Assembly: GCA_019694675.1 (NCBI GenBank)
Contig: JAIBBK010000001.1
Location: 1 to 64,000, forward strand
DNA: 64,000 bases
Direction: 5' to 3'
Source: Ignavibacteria bacterium
GTDB lineage: Bacteria; Bacteroidota; Ignavibacteria; Tepidaquicellales; Tepidaquicellaceae
A program made the translations under genes and the position numbers. Under the pieces are notes generated by a model. That model worked only from the letters and a program-made list of their open reading frames with translations. It ran no database searches and was not told the origin of the DNA. Of this stretch, positions 54,453-63,435 are shown one piece after another. Numbering within the stretch: position 1 is the first letter of the stretch; each line of letters begins with the position of its first letter.

Positions 54453-54923
54453 TTATCCAATGCCCTGCATCTTCCTCCACTTCGTCAATGCATCGCAGTG
54501 CATGGCAATGTGAGTGGTAAGCATGTGCAGATAAAAATCCAGCTCCAAGCTCAGCTCATCCTTAAGCAGTTCGTCCGTGTTCGGCTTTGAATAAAGCAGG
54601 TCAATACTGCCTGCAACAGCTTCGTCAAGTTCACTGTAAACCGAAATGAACATGTCCGTCATTTCCTGCTTCGCAAGTCCGCTGTTCGCAGTGCCGTCAG
54701 AGCCGAATTCGAAATCCTTCACAGTGCCGATCCTGCATTCGTATTCCGGTACTAATTTCTTCAAAGCCAGCTCCCCCTCAACAATAAGGTGCATCAGTGT
54801 CCACCCGGGCGAATTGGCAAACTCTGTCTTTTTCCAGAGGATGCTGTCATCAACGTCTGCCACCAGGAACAATATGTAATTTCTGAACCACTTCGAAACA
54901 TTTCCGTGATACGGTTTCATCAT
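54453..54923 (-). CDS. DinB-superfamily four-helix protein
   Basis: A 156-aa cytosolic protein predicted as a four-helix bundle. The His positions typical of DinB/YfiT-like metal sites are present: one in WTLMHLIVEGE and two in the C-terminal helix (HMLTTHIAMHCDALTKW). Members are thiol-dependent S-transferases or hydrolases with a divalent metal; the substrate is not predictable. The start codon is a double ATG. A 14-bp palindrome lies 25 bp upstream. Confidence 0.75.
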   Translation of the reverse strand: MMKPYHGNVSKWFRNYILFLVADVDDSILWKKTEFANSPGWTLMHLIVEGELALKKLVPEYECRIGTVKDFEFGSDGTANSGLAKQEMTDMFISVYSELDEAVAGSIDLLYSKPNTDELLKDELSLELDFYLHMLTTHIAMHCDALTKWRKMQGIG

Positions 54924-54947
54924 TATCTGTCTGAAGAATTATTGGTG

Positions 54948-54961
54948 ATATCAATTGATAT
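54948..54961. promoter_or_regulatory. 14-bp palindrome upstream of the DinB-like gene
   Basis: ATATCAATTGATAT is perfectly symmetrical and lies 25 bp upstream of the start codon. It could be a repressor operator; no regulator gene is adjacent. Being AT-rich and short, it may be chance. Confidence 0.3.
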
Positions 54962-55021
54962 TGAATGCATGCCTCTTTCGGCCGGATGAGTATCAGCTCA
55001 ATTTGCCTTATGATGCAAGAT

Positions 55022-55483
55022 CTACTGCCCCATTGTTCTTGCAGAACTGAATGTTGCAAGTGCATTGCCTGATGCATCTTTGAGAGTGAGCATGCTTCCG
55101 TTTATGCTGTATGATGCAGTTCTCTGAATGGCATCAAGAAAACTCCTTTCATAGTTCATGATCTGTTCCGGACACATCATCCTGGTTGTTGCAAGCGGTG
55201 AGAACTTCATTCTGCTTCCTGAGATATCAGCGGTTCCGGTGAAGTTATTGCACCCGGTGGTTCCTGAAGCTTTGCCGTCAGATGACAACTGAATGAACAT
55301 CTCCTTGCCGCCTTCCGGCAGGACAACCCTTTTTCCTTCCAGTTCATTGATCATCCATTTCGCGTCATAAAGCTTTGAACCTGATTTGCTTGTTGATGTG
55401 CTCTTGGTTCCTGATGAACATCCGCCCGCCAGGGCTGAGATGAATAACATTAGTGCCGATAATGCAATTATTGAATTTCTCAT
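55022..55483 (-). CDS. META-domain (HslJ-type) lipoprotein
   Basis: A 153-aa lipoprotein. Signal and lipobox at about residues 1-22 (ISALAGGC). A Ser/Thr-rich linker precedes a META domain (about 40-147) with the family pattern AKWMINELEGK, SSDGKASGTTGCNNFTG, then a TTRMMCPE segment. The paired Cys (GCNNF and MMCPE) are conserved in the family. E. coli HslJ is linked to novobiocin resistance and heat shock; the role here is unknown, with envelope location likely. Confidence 0.88.
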   Translation of the reverse strand: MRNSIIALSALMLFISALAGGCSSGTKSTSTSKSGSKLYDAKWMINELEGKRVVLPEGGKEMFIQLSSDGKASGTTGCNNFTGTADISGSRMKFSPLATTRMMCPEQIMNYERSFLDAIQRTASYSINGSMLTLKDASGNALATFSSARTMGQ

Positions 55484-55714
55484 TGAATGTGTTTGAATTT
55501 TGATGTCGAATGTTTGCCTGTATACGCTGCAGATACGCTGTGCAGAAGGATCAAAATATGAATGAGACTCTGATATATCAACTTAAATCATCATGGCGGA
55601 ATGCCGGCTAGCGTTAACTTGTGAAGTCTGGACCAATGGTGTCCAAAACGTCTTCTAGAATCAGAAATTGTGGGGAATACAGTTCAAAGAAAGTTTTTTC
55701 GATTGTCGCAAGAA

Positions 55715-55867
55715 CAACCCGTCCGCCTGTCGGTTGACTACTCACTTGAAGCGAAAGACAGGGGACAGGCCCGCCTGTCAAGTAACAGTTCACTTGAAGC
55801 GAAAAACGGCGGACAGGCCCGCCTGTCATTTAACTGCTCACTTGAAGCGAAAGACGGCGGACAGGCC
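55715..55867. repeat. 48-bp tandem repeat, three copies plus a partial one
   Basis: CACTTGAAGCG recurs at 55743, 55791 and 55839, exactly 48 bp apart; part of a preceding unit (CCGCCTGTCGGTTGACT) is visible from about 55721. Each unit contains or abuts the inverted repeat GACAGGC-CC-GCCTGTC. Because 48 is a multiple of three, all frames stay open across it; the resulting peptides are Arg/Lys- or Pro/Gly-rich and not convincing. Confidence 0.85.
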
Positions 55868-56015
55868 TCATCCTAATTGCCGATAAGAAATTGTGAGCTT
55901 TGGCGTCAACGTGAATTTCTTGTCTGACGAATCCCGATAATTGCAGTGCCTGCAATTATCGGATGAGGAGTTGAAATTCACGTAGCCAAAGTGAACAATA
56001 ATAGGCCCGTCCGCC
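55856..56015. repeat. 160-bp imperfect palindrome with inner perfect hairpin
   Basis: Outer arms GGCGGACAGGCCT (55856-55868) and AGGCCCGTCCGCC (56003-56015) pair. Inside, ATTGT, TTTGGC and ACGTGAATTTC on the left match their reverse complements on the right (GAAATTCACGT, GCCAAA, ACAAT). At the centre CCGATAATTGCAG / CTGCAATTATCGG form a perfect 13-bp hairpin with a 3-nt loop (55934-55962). It could be a structured RNA, a fold-back or MITE-like element, or a large terminator. Confidence 0.75.
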
Positions 56016-56135
56016 ATTCTACAATTGATCTTGAAAGTAATTTGCCGGGCGGGCAATCACGCGGCAGCCTGCCCGCTTGTAGCCATATGAATTACATTGT
56101 ACAACTTGCAGGCGGGCGGGCGATTTTTCTTTGGA

Positions 56136-56182
56136 GCTTTCTTTAGCCTGCCCTGAGCTTGCCGAAGGGTTCAAAAGAAAGC
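56136..56182. repeat. REP-like hairpin with GAGCTTGCCGAAGGG core
   Basis: GCTTTCTTT and AAAGAAAGC flank a core reading CCCTGAGCTTGCCGAAGGG. This core resembles the short intergenic repeat (CCTGAGCCTGTCGAAGGG type) scattered in many bacterial genomes. Confidence 0.6.
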
Positions 56183-56344
56183 GATTAACTTTATGCGAAT
56201 AGAATCCTCACTGTAGATGTCATTCGTAAGTAAATCGTCTCGGACAGAGTTGACTCTGGACATCCCGGGAACAAACCTTTATGATTGAATAAACCTGCCT
56301 GTTTAGGTAGATTGCGTTTCCTTAATCCTCACTCATAATTCACA

Positions 56345-57745
56345 TTGGCGCCTGAGAAGAAAAATAAGTCGGTTCTTGAAGTCGATGACGAACTTCTTGA
56401 TGACATAACTCAGCTCATACACGACAGGTCCGATGCCGCACTAAAGAACATTCTGGCAGACCTGTACGACTTTGACGCTTCAGTCATCATTGATAATATC
56501 CGTGATGATGAGGATGCGCTGTATCTCTTCAGCCTTCTTGATGATGAGACTGCCGGGGAAGTTATCCTTGAACTTTCCGATGACAGGCGCGAACTGTTCA
56601 GCGAGCGCTTATCGGGTGAAAAACTCTCGGATATCGTAAGCGAGATGGAATCTGACGATGCGACCGACTTCGTTTCCGATCTTGAAGAGGATAAGCAGGA
56701 GGAGGTCCTCGAACAGCTCGATAAGATTGACACGGAAGATTCCAAAGAGCTCAGGGAACTGCTCAGCTATGATGAGAATACCGCCGGCGGGATCATGGCA
56801 AAGGAGTTCATTGCCGTCAATTCAAACATGACCGTGAGTGAAGCGGTAAGAGTGGTTCAGGAGAGGGGAGAAGAGATAGACCAGTTCTATAATCTTTGGG
56901 TTGTGGATGATAACAATGTCCTGGCAGGCATAATGTCGCTGAAAAGGCTTATCATTTCCATGAAGGATCCGGAAAAACTGGTAAAGGACGTAATGAATTC
57001 AGATGTGATATATGTTGAGGCCGCTACCGATCAGGAAGAAGTTGCAAAGATCTTCAGAAGCTATGACCTGGTATCACTGCCCGTCGTTGACGCTCACATG
57101 AGAGTGATCGGCAGAATCACGATTGATGACGTAATGGATGTAATGGAAGAAGAGTATCAGGAGGATGTTGCAAGGATGGCCGGTACCGATGCGGAAGAAC
57201 TTGAAAGGAAGTCACCCTTTCAGATCGCCAAGCTCAGGCTTCCTTGGCTTATGATCACTTTGCTGATCGAATTGTTTGCAGTGTTCGTGGTTTCTTCACA
57301 TAATGAAATACTGGAGAAGGTGATACTTCTTGCCGCATTCATGCCAATAATTTCTGCTATGTCAGGAAATACGGGCCTTCAGTCCGCATCTATTGTCGTT
57401 CGCGGACTTGATACGGGGATTGTCAGCATCAAACGCTGGTGGGAACCGCTGAGCAGGCAGGTGAGGACAACACTTATTATCGGTGTCGCTGTTGGAGTTG
57501 CGGTCGGAGTGATCGGCTATCTGATCAGCGATACAAACAAGCTGAGCTTTGCACTCAGCGTAGCCGTATCAATGTTCATCTCCATAAATATCGCAGGTGT
57601 GATTGGCACACTGTCGCCGATGATCTCAAAGCGGCTGGGATTCGATCCGGCAATTACATCCGGTCCTTTTGAGACCGCGTTTCAGGATGTGATAGGTATC
57701 ACTGTCTTCCTTACTGTGTCAACCTATATGCTTAGCCACGTTTAG
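56345..57745 (+). CDS. mgtE: Magnesium transporter MgtE
   Basis: A 466-aa magnesium channel/transporter. The N-terminal superhelical domain (about 10-130, DDELLDDITQLIHDRSDA) leads to two CBS domains (about 135-265; TAGGIMAKEFIAV, VKDVMNSDVIYV, DVMDVMEEEY), which close the pore when magnesium is plentiful. Five membrane helices (about 285-465) carry the pore signature MSGNTGLQSASIVVRGL. The start is a TTG: no in-frame ATG occurs before residue 100, and the family N terminus begins near here. The gene ends 4 bp before the PAP2 gene start, so the two form an operon. Confidence 0.95.
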   Translation: MAPEKKNKSVLEVDDELLDDITQLIHDRSDAALKNILADLYDFDASVIIDNIRDDEDALYLFSLLDDETAGEVILELSDDRRELFSERLSGEKLSDIVSEMESDDATDFVSDLEEDKQEEVLEQLDKIDTEDSKELRELLSYDENTAGGIMAKEFIAVNSNMTVSEAVRVVQERGEEIDQFYNLWVVDDNNVLAGIMSLKRLIISMKDPEKLVKDVMNSDVIYVEAATDQEEVAKIFRSYDLVSLPVVDAHMRVIGRITIDDVMDVMEEEYQEDVARMAGTDAEELERKSPFQIAKLRLPWLMITLLIELFAVFVVSSHNEILEKVILLAAFMPIISAMSGNTGLQSASIVVRGLDTGIVSIKRWWEPLSRQVRTTLIIGVAVGVAVGVIGYLISDTNKLSFALSVAVSMFISINIAGVIGTLSPMISKRLGFDPAITSGPFETAFQDVIGITVFLTVSTYMLSHV

Positions 57746-57749
57746 GGTC

Positions 57750-58697
57750 TTGTCTGCATTTAAGAACAGACTTAAGTATCTCGAGACTCATGACTGGATG
57801 AATATTTCGTTCTTCCTTTTCCTCACTTTAGTGTCGCTGATCATTGTAAGGTCGGCGCCGGAGTCACTGCTCATCCCCGTCGTCAATATCCTCGTCATTT
57901 ACATCAGCATCCGCATAGTATCCGATTATGAAATGAACTTTTCCGATGACGAGTCCGCTCCCGGCATGGCAAGGTTCATCAGGTTCTGGTACCCCGTTTT
58001 CACCATACTGTTCTGCTTCAAGGAAGTTTATGTGATAATGATCAGCCACGGGGATGTGCTTTATGACAGTTATCTGATCTCATTGGACAGAGTTCTGTTC
58101 GGTGCAGATCCCACAAAATTGCTGTTCGGACTCGGTCATCCTGTGCTAACGGAGTTCATGCAGGTCATATACGGAATATTCTATCTGATGCCGGTGATCT
58201 TTGCTTCTGAACTTTACTTCTGGCACAGGTACAGGGAAATGAAGTATGCCATCTTTGTTATAATGTTCGGCTTCTATCTTTCGTTCATCGGTTATCTTCT
58301 GGTACCCGCTGTCGGGCCGAGGTTCACACTGCATGATTTTGCATCAACAGATGTTGAGCTCCCGGGACTGTTCTTCACGCACATAATTAGAGACCTGATA
58401 AATTTCGGGGAGTCCATACCAAAGGGAAGCGCGGATGCGATGCTTCTTGCTCAGAGGGATGCGTTTCCATCAGGGCATACGATTGTAATTTTGCTTATTG
58501 CATATCTCTCCCGGAAATTTCGCTCTAAGTCATTCTACTTTTATCTGCCTTACTCTGTCCTCATGATCTTCTCGACCGTCTATCTCAGATATCATTATGT
58601 GATAGACCTAATCGCCGCGGTTCCGTTTGTAGTTATTACTGTGCTTGTGTCGAATTATTTCTACAGGAATAAGCTGACGCCCGCCGGAGCGGGTTGA
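57750..58697 (+). CDS. PAP2-superfamily membrane phosphatase
   Basis: A 315-aa integral membrane protein with about six helices. The phosphatase signature has PSGHT with His243 and, about 40 residues later, YLRYHYVIDLIA with His282 and Asp286, the nucleophile pair of PAP2 and inositol-phosphorylceramide synthase enzymes. The first motif (usually KxxxxxxRP) is not obvious, so substrate is open: undecaprenyl- or other lipid phosphates, or lipid head-group transfer. A TTG start 4 bp after mgtE is assumed; an internal ATG at 57798 would trim 16 residues. Confidence 0.82.
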   Translation: MSAFKNRLKYLETHDWMNISFFLFLTLVSLIIVRSAPESLLIPVVNILVIYISIRIVSDYEMNFSDDESAPGMARFIRFWYPVFTILFCFKEVYVIMISHGDVLYDSYLISLDRVLFGADPTKLLFGLGHPVLTEFMQVIYGIFYLMPVIFASELYFWHRYREMKYAIFVIMFGFYLSFIGYLLVPAVGPRFTLHDFASTDVELPGLFFTHIIRDLINFGESIPKGSADAMLLAQRDAFPSGHTIVILLIAYLSRKFRSKSFYFYLPYSVLMIFSTVYLRYHYVIDLIAAVPFVVITVLVSNYFYRNKLTPAGAG

Positions 58698-58724
58698 AAC
58701 CGCAGAAGAGTGGTTGCAGAATTG

Positions 58725-59843
58725 TCAGAAATATCTTGCGGTGATCTCGTCGGCAATGATGTAACCTCTAAGTGTAAGTGTGAATCTTTCATCCGAGATA
58801 CCTGCAAATTTTCCCGCACAAAGTTCTCGGATGGAATCTGAATACTCTTCTCTGAAATCCGAGCCGAACTTCTTCGTGAACTCACTGAAAACAACTCCTT
58901 CTGCCCTGAGTGCAAGCATGATGTAATCTTCCCTTATCTCGTCAGGAGAAAGTTCCGTTTCGCTTTCAACAGGAAGCAACCCCTCAGAAAGCCGCTCTCC
59001 GTAAACTCCGACACTGCTGACATTGCTCCATCTTTTCGTCCCTGAAAAGGAGTGCGCAGACGGGCCGAGCCCTGTGTAGTTATCGAGATTCCAGTATTTT
59101 TTGTTGTGCCTGCATTCATAGCCCGGCAAAGCAAAGTTAGAAACTTCGTAGTGATTGAATCCGGCATTCCGGATATCACTGCATACATGCATGTAAAGTT
59201 CAGCTTCGGTTTCCGGAGTGTTCCTGATCACTTTGCCTTCCTTCATCTGCCTTGTGAGAAGAGTCCTGTCTTCATAAGTGAGAATGTACGCCGAAATGTG
59301 CGCGGCTCCGCAGTCAATTGCCTTTCCTATAGAATATGAGATGCTCTCGAGGGTCTGAGAGGGCAGAGAGCAGATAAGGTCAACGGATGAATTGCCGATG
59401 ATCTCTGATGCCGCCCTGACCGCATCCTCAGCCTGCTGAGGGCTGTGCTGCCTTGTAAGGAATTTCAGCTCATCATCAATGAACGACTGCACTCCTATGC
59501 TGAGACGGTTAACGCCGGCATTGCGAAGCTCTCGTATGAATCCGGTATCAAGATCTTCAGGATTTGCTTCAAGGGATATCTCGCAGTTGCTTTCCATGTC
59601 AAAGCTGTCCCTTATCAATGAGATCAGCCCGGTGACATTCTTGGCGCCGAGCAGAGACGGAGTGCCGCCTCCGAAGAAAATTGTATCATAAGTAATGACG
59701 GAACTTAGTTCTGACCGGATCCGGATCTCCTTCCTGAGCGAGTCAAGAAAATCCGGGATCAGCTTCTGGTTGGTGATGAAAAAGAAGTCGCAGTAAGTGC
59801 ATCTCCTTGAGCAGAACGGTATGTGAACATATAAGCCGGACAT
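58725..59843 (-). CDS. hemW: HemW-type radical SAM protein
   Basis: A 372-aa protein of the oxygen-independent coproporphyrinogen oxidase-like group. The radical SAM cluster is at Cys11, Cys15 and Cys18 (HIPFCSRRCTYCDFF), with GGGTPSLL, LEANPEDL, NRLSIGVQSF and the C-terminal HemW domain (DEIREDYIMLALRAEGV). HemW is a heme chaperone rather than a true CPO: it lacks the second, N-terminally extended Cys arrangement of HemN and begins directly with GLYVHIPF. The gene follows lepB by 38 bp. Relevant neighbour function: the multiheme cytochrome in this window would need heme delivery. Confidence 0.92.
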   Translation of the reverse strand: MSGLYVHIPFCSRRCTYCDFFFITNQKLIPDFLDSLRKEIRIRSELSSVITYDTIFFGGGTPSLLGAKNVTGLISLIRDSFDMESNCEISLEANPEDLDTGFIRELRNAGVNRLSIGVQSFIDDELKFLTRQHSPQQAEDAVRAASEIIGNSSVDLICSLPSQTLESISYSIGKAIDCGAAHISAYILTYEDRTLLTRQMKEGKVIRNTPETEAELYMHVCSDIRNAGFNHYEVSNFALPGYECRHNKKYWNLDNYTGLGPSAHSFSGTKRWSNVSSVGVYGERLSEGLLPVESETELSPDEIREDYIMLALRAEGVVFSEFTKKFGSDFREEYSDSIRELCAGKFAGISDERFTLTLRGYIIADEITARYF

Positions 59844-59881
59844 GCGGCAGTTTGGAGATTAAGTTGGACTGACCGGACCGG

Positions 59882-60826
59882 TCACTTTATGAACTGCCCG
59901 ATCCGTTCCCATCTCACGGTGCCAAGCAGATCAAAGATCTGTGCAAAGGAAATGCTCGGATCCCATGACCAGTAAATAATGAATGCCTTTCCTACAACAT
60001 TATCAACCGGCAGAAATCCCCAGTAACGGCTGTCGAGCGAGTTGTTCCTGTTGTCTCCCATCATGAATAGATAATCCCTTCCAACGGTGAATTCACCGCC
60101 GGGAAGTTCGGCATTGTCAACAAGTACTTTCTTGTCAGAGCCCATGCTGATCGTATGCCCCTCACGCATCACAAAAGTTTTCCACATGTCAAAATTGGAA
60201 GAGTCGATCCTGATCTTGTCACCCTTCTTCGGCACACGCAACGGGCCGTACCAGTCTTCATTCCATCCTGCGCCCTTAGGAAACATCCTCGGATTCGCAA
60301 ACGTCTGCGGCCTGTTCATGTTGTCAAACAGAGCATTGGCAGGATTCGGAAATAACTGCCCGTTCACATAAAGCTTCTTTCCCTGTATCAGCACAGTATC
60401 GCCCGCAACAGCCACGCATCTCTTAATGTAGTTCACAACTTCCTTCGACTGCACTTCATCCCTCTCTCCAGGAAAATCGAATACAATGATGTCGCCCTTC
60501 TCCGGTTCATGAAAGCCGGGAAGCTTCACGAACGGGATTCTTATGTCCGTGAACGGAATGTTCCTTGGAGTGGTGGCTCCGTATGTGAATTTGGTAACGA
60601 GAAGAAAATCTCCGACCCATAGTGTGTTCTGCATGGAGCCGGTTGGGATCCTGAATGCCTCGAAAAGGAATATTTTTATTATGAATGCAACAACTGCGGC
60701 GTAAATAAGTGCATCAAAGAATTCTCTTGATTTGGATTTCGGTTTGGCCGCCTTTGTGTCTTTTGATTTCGTGTCCGGTGTGCCTTTCGATGCTTTTTCT
60801 TTCTGTGAATCGCTTTGATCTGCCAA
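59882..60826 (-). CDS. lepB: Signal peptidase I
   Basis: A 314-aa inner-membrane serine protease that removes Sec signal peptides. A long Lys/Ser-rich cytosolic N terminus (about 1-33) precedes one membrane helix (about 36-56). The catalytic Ser64 (RIPTGSMQNTL) and Lys135 (NYIKRCVAVAGD) are in the S26 boxes; the late boxes GDNRNNSLDSRYWGF and VVGKAFIIYWSWDP are intact. The start is TTG, as no ATG precedes the catalytic Ser. It lies 40 bp after lepA, as in the common lepA-lepB order. Confidence 0.95.
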   Translation of the reverse strand: MADQSDSQKEKASKGTPDTKSKDTKAAKPKSKSREFFDALIYAAVVAFIIKIFLFEAFRIPTGSMQNTLWVGDFLLVTKFTYGATTPRNIPFTDIRIPFVKLPGFHEPEKGDIIVFDFPGERDEVQSKEVVNYIKRCVAVAGDTVLIQGKKLYVNGQLFPNPANALFDNMNRPQTFANPRMFPKGAGWNEDWYGPLRVPKKGDKIRIDSSNFDMWKTFVMREGHTISMGSDKKVLVDNAELPGGEFTVGRDYLFMMGDNRNNSLDSRYWGFLPVDNVVGKAFIIYWSWDPSISFAQIFDLLGTVRWERIGQFIK

Positions 60827-60866
60827 GTTCGTCTTAAATTATTTTGTGCCTGCTTTTCGTGCTTTA

Positions 60867-62663
60867 TCAGTTGAGCGACAAGACCGCATGAAACGCTTCC
60901 TGCGGGATCTCTACGGAACCGATCTGCTTCATACGCTTCTTGCCTTCCTTTTGTTTCTCAAGGAGCTTTCTCTTTCGCGAAATGTCACCGCCGTAACATT
61001 TTGCAGTAACGTTCTTTCTCATTGCGCTTATGGTTTCACGAGCAACTATCTTGGAGCCGATAGCGGCCTGTATTGCCACTTCAAACATCTGTTTCGGGAT
61101 CAGTTCTTTCAGCTTGAGGCAAAGCTTCTTGCCCCAGTCAAACGCCTTGTCGCGATGAACAATTGTCGACAGCGCATCCACAGGATCACCGTTCAGAAGA
61201 ATGTCCAGCTTGACAAGGTCCGATTCCCGGAAATCCTTGAACGAATAATCGAATGAAGCATAGCCTCTGGAATACGATTTAAGCTTGTCGTAAAAGTCAA
61301 AAACGATCTCGCTGAGCGGAAATTCAAAATGCAGGTCGACCCGCTTGGCGTCAACGTAAGTTGTCGAGACAAAGACCCCTCTTCTTTCATTTGCAAGCTT
61401 CATGAGGTTCCCGATGAATTCCGTAGGCGTGATAATGTTCGCCGTTATATACGGCTCCTCGATGTAATTGATCTTCGCCGGTTCTGGCATATATGACGGA
61501 TTGTCCACAAGCACGGTTTCGCCGGCTGTGGTGTAAACCTTATACTCTACATTGGGTACGGTGGTGATGATCGTCAGACCGTATTCTCTTTCGAGCCGCT
61601 CCTGAACTATCTCCATATGAAGCATCCCCAAAAATCCGCACCTGAATCCGAAGCCCAGTGCAACAGAAGTTTCCGGCTCATAACTCAGAGCAGCGTCATT
61701 GAGTTTCAGCTTTGCCAGCGACTCGCGCAGGTTCTCGAAATCCTCCGTTGATGAAGGATAGATCCCGCTGAACACCATGGGTTTCACTTCCTTGTAACCG
61801 GGCAGAGGCTCATCGACCGGCTGGTCCTTTCTGAATACAGTGTCGCCGACCCTCGTGTCGTTCACATCCTTGATGCCTGCTATCAGGTAACCTACGTCTC
61901 CTGCGCTCAGTACTTTCGACTTGACCCTGCCCATTTTAAGCGTGCCGACTTCCTCTGCTGTGAACTCATTTCCCGTGAAGAAGAACTTTATGTGGTCGCC
62001 GCCCTTTATCGAACCTTCGAACACCCTTATGTAAACAATGACTCCTCTGTAGATGTCGAACTTCGAATCAAATATGAGTGCGCGCAGCGGCTTCTCTGCA
62101 TCTGTTTTTGCGGCGGGGATCCTCTCCACGATCGCTTTCAGTATATCGTCTGTTCCTATGTCCGCCTTAGCGCTTGCAAGTATGATGTCTTCCTTGCGGC
62201 ATCCGAGCAGTTCAACTATCTGCGCCGTCACTTCTTCAACCATTGAGTTCTGCAGGTCTATTTTGTTAATGACCGGTATGATCTCAAGGCCGTTCTCAAT
62301 TGCAAGGTAAAGGTTGCCTATCGTCTGTGCTTCGACTCCCTGAGTGGCATCAACCACAAGCAGTGCGCCTTCGCAGGCCGCAAGTGAGCGTGAAACCTCA
62401 TAGGAGAAATCAACATGGCCGGGAGTGTCTATCAGATTCAGGACATATTCCTTCTTGTCCGGCGCAGTGTACTTCATCTGAATCGCATGAAGTTTGATGG
62501 TGATTCCGCGTTCCTGCTCAAGGTCCATATCGTCAAGCACCTGCTTGATCATGTTCCTCTTTTCTATGGTACGCGTCTTCTCAAGCAGTCTGTCGGCCAG
62601 CGTTGACTTTCCGTGGTCAATGTGAGCGATTATGCAGAAGTTTCTTATGTCGGGTTTTTCCAA
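60867..62663 (-). CDS. lepA: Elongation factor 4 (LepA)
   Basis: A 598-aa ribosomal GTPase that back-translocates tRNAs and helps initiation or assembly under stress. Features: G1 AHIDHGKST (13-21), the G2 region RGITIK, G3 DTPGHVDF, G4 NKID, domain II, the EF-G-like domains, and the LepA-specific C-terminal domain ([40 protein letters not shown]). Length is normal. The start is TTG ([10 protein letters not shown] reading); an ATG eight bases upstream is out of frame. First gene of the lepA-lepB-hemW run. Confidence 0.97.
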   Translation of the reverse strand: MEKPDIRNFCIIAHIDHGKSTLADRLLEKTRTIEKRNMIKQVLDDMDLEQERGITIKLHAIQMKYTAPDKKEYVLNLIDTPGHVDFSYEVSRSLAACEGALLVVDATQGVEAQTIGNLYLAIENGLEIIPVINKIDLQNSMVEEVTAQIVELLGCRKEDIILASAKADIGTDDILKAIVERIPAAKTDAEKPLRALIFDSKFDIYRGVIVYIRVFEGSIKGGDHIKFFFTGNEFTAEEVGTLKMGRVKSKVLSAGDVGYLIAGIKDVNDTRVGDTVFRKDQPVDEPLPGYKEVKPMVFSGIYPSSTEDFENLRESLAKLKLNDAALSYEPETSVALGFGFRCGFLGMLHMEIVQERLEREYGLTIITTVPNVEYKVYTTAGETVLVDNPSYMPEPAKINYIEEPYITANIITPTEFIGNLMKLANERRGVFVSTTYVDAKRVDLHFEFPLSEIVFDFYDKLKSYSRGYASFDYSFKDFRESDLVKLDILLNGDPVDALSTIVHRDKAFDWGKKLCLKLKELIPKQMFEVAIQAAIGSKIVARETISAMRKNVTAKCYGGDISRKRKLLEKQKEGKKRMKQIGSVEIPQEAFHAVLSLN

Positions 62664-62679
62664 ATGTTCATTAAATAAA

Positions 62680-62741
62680 ACAAAAAGTGGATTCTAAATG
62701 AAAGTTATGCGAAGTTGGAATAACTTTTTTAGATTCCACTT
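62680..62741 (-). terminator. Long hairpin terminator between the Hc1-like gene and lepA
   Basis: On the minus strand AAGTGGAATCTAAA...AAAGTTAT pairs with ATAACTTTCATTTAGAATCCACTT (shown only in part), about 20 bp with two small bulges, loop TCCAACTTCGC, followed by TTTTTG. It can end the Hc1/sdh transcript upstream of lepA. Confidence 0.65.
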
Positions 62742-62765
62742 ACAAAATAAGCAAAGGCCGGGTGT

Positions 62766-62954
62766 TTATCCCTGCGTTTTCCTCTTCAGCCTTTCGTCCT
62801 GAATGTCCTTCCTTATTTCAGCTGCCTTCTTTCTCAGCTCATTGAGGGATTTTCTCAACCTTGTGCCGGCGGCATTCTGCCCCTTGCTGTAGAACTTCTC
62901 GATGTCAACAGCCATTTCGTCGAGAATGGTCTTCAGGTCGTTGAATTTTTCCAT
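62766..62954 (-). CDS. Histone H1-like protein, Hc1 type
   Basis: A 62-aa basic helical protein. The sequence FNDLKTILDEMAVDIEKFY, AAGTRLRKSLNELRKKA and EIRKDIQDERLKRK fits the Hc1-type histone-H1-like family of Bacteroidota and Chlorobi, related to chlamydial Hc1. It probably binds DNA and shapes the nucleoid. A strong ribosome binding site (AAAAGGAGAAGCAAG before ATG) predicts high expression. It follows sdhD by about 100 bp and may share its transcript. Confidence 0.85.
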   Translation of the reverse strand: MEKFNDLKTILDEMAVDIEKFYSKGQNAAGTRLRKSLNELRKKAAEIRKDIQDERLKRKTQG

Positions 62955-63057
62955 CTTGCTTCTCCTTTTTTGTTTTGTTTATGAGATTTTTTTCCGGTCT
63001 TCGTTGAAAGTGTTATGATCAATAAGAATCAAGACCTTGCCTCTATCAGGAGAACTG

Positions 63058-63420
63058 TCAATTAACATAAGGTATCGAGAAAACGATATTGAATCCCCAC
63101 GCCGTGAATGCTATACCGAATATTATAAGTGCAGACAGTATAGAAAGTTTCATCCATGGTTTAAGTTTGTAATCCCTGAAAATGTTCCAAATCCCGTTAA
63201 GCCCGTGATACATTCCCAGCACTATGAATGTAAGGTCTATTATCCTGTACCAGGAAAACTGCATGCGCGCTAGGACCGCCTGATATGTGTGGCCGGAATC
63301 GGGATGATAATGCATCAGTATGTAGTGCCCGATCATCAGGACAACCAGCGCCAGGCCGGTTATTCTCTGAATTACCCAGCTCTTTGATCCCGTGTCTTTG
63401 GATGCCTTATACTTATACAT
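63058..63420 (-). CDS. sdhD: Succinate dehydrogenase membrane anchor subunit SdhD
   Basis: A 120-aa subunit with three membrane helices (about 18-36, 58-80 and 90-113). The heme- and quinone-region residues are recognisable in WVIQRITGLALVVLMIGHYILM and DLTFIVLGMYHGLNGIWNI. It is paired with sdhC, 15 bp apart. The catalytic sdhA and sdhB genes do not follow as they usually would; the next gene is the Hc1-like protein. Confidence 0.88.
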   Translation of the reverse strand: MYKYKASKDTGSKSWVIQRITGLALVVLMIGHYILMHYHPDSGHTYQAVLARMQFSWYRIIDLTFIVLGMYHGLNGIWNIFRDYKLKPWMKLSILSALIIFGIAFTAWGFNIVFSIPYVN

Positions 63421-63435
63421 GATTGAGAGCCCTTT

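Larger units (their letters stand above)
55484..56344. other. Gene-free, repeat-rich stretch (861 bp)
   Basis: No credible gene is seen. Short frames exist on both strands only because the tandem repeat has a period divisible by three. It contains a 48-bp tandem repeat, a 160-bp imperfect palindrome with a perfect inner hairpin, GC-rich inverted repeats around 56045-56080, and a GAGCTTGCCGAAGGG-type hairpin. These are listed separately. Confidence 0.6.

Noticed and set aside
55743-55867. Possible CRISPR array
   Set aside because: The repeat units are contiguous over the full 48 bp with no unique spacers, only about three copies, and no cas genes nearby.
55614-55886. Open frames on both strands across the 48-bp tandem repeat (Arg/Lys-rich and Gly/Pro-rich peptides)
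   Set aside because: They exist because the repeat period is a multiple of three; composition is not protein-like and no start region stands out.
59870-59884. 15-bp palindrome TGACCGG-A-CCGGTCA at the end of lepB
   Set aside because: It includes the lepB stop codon and has no T run; too short to call a terminator or operator with confidence.
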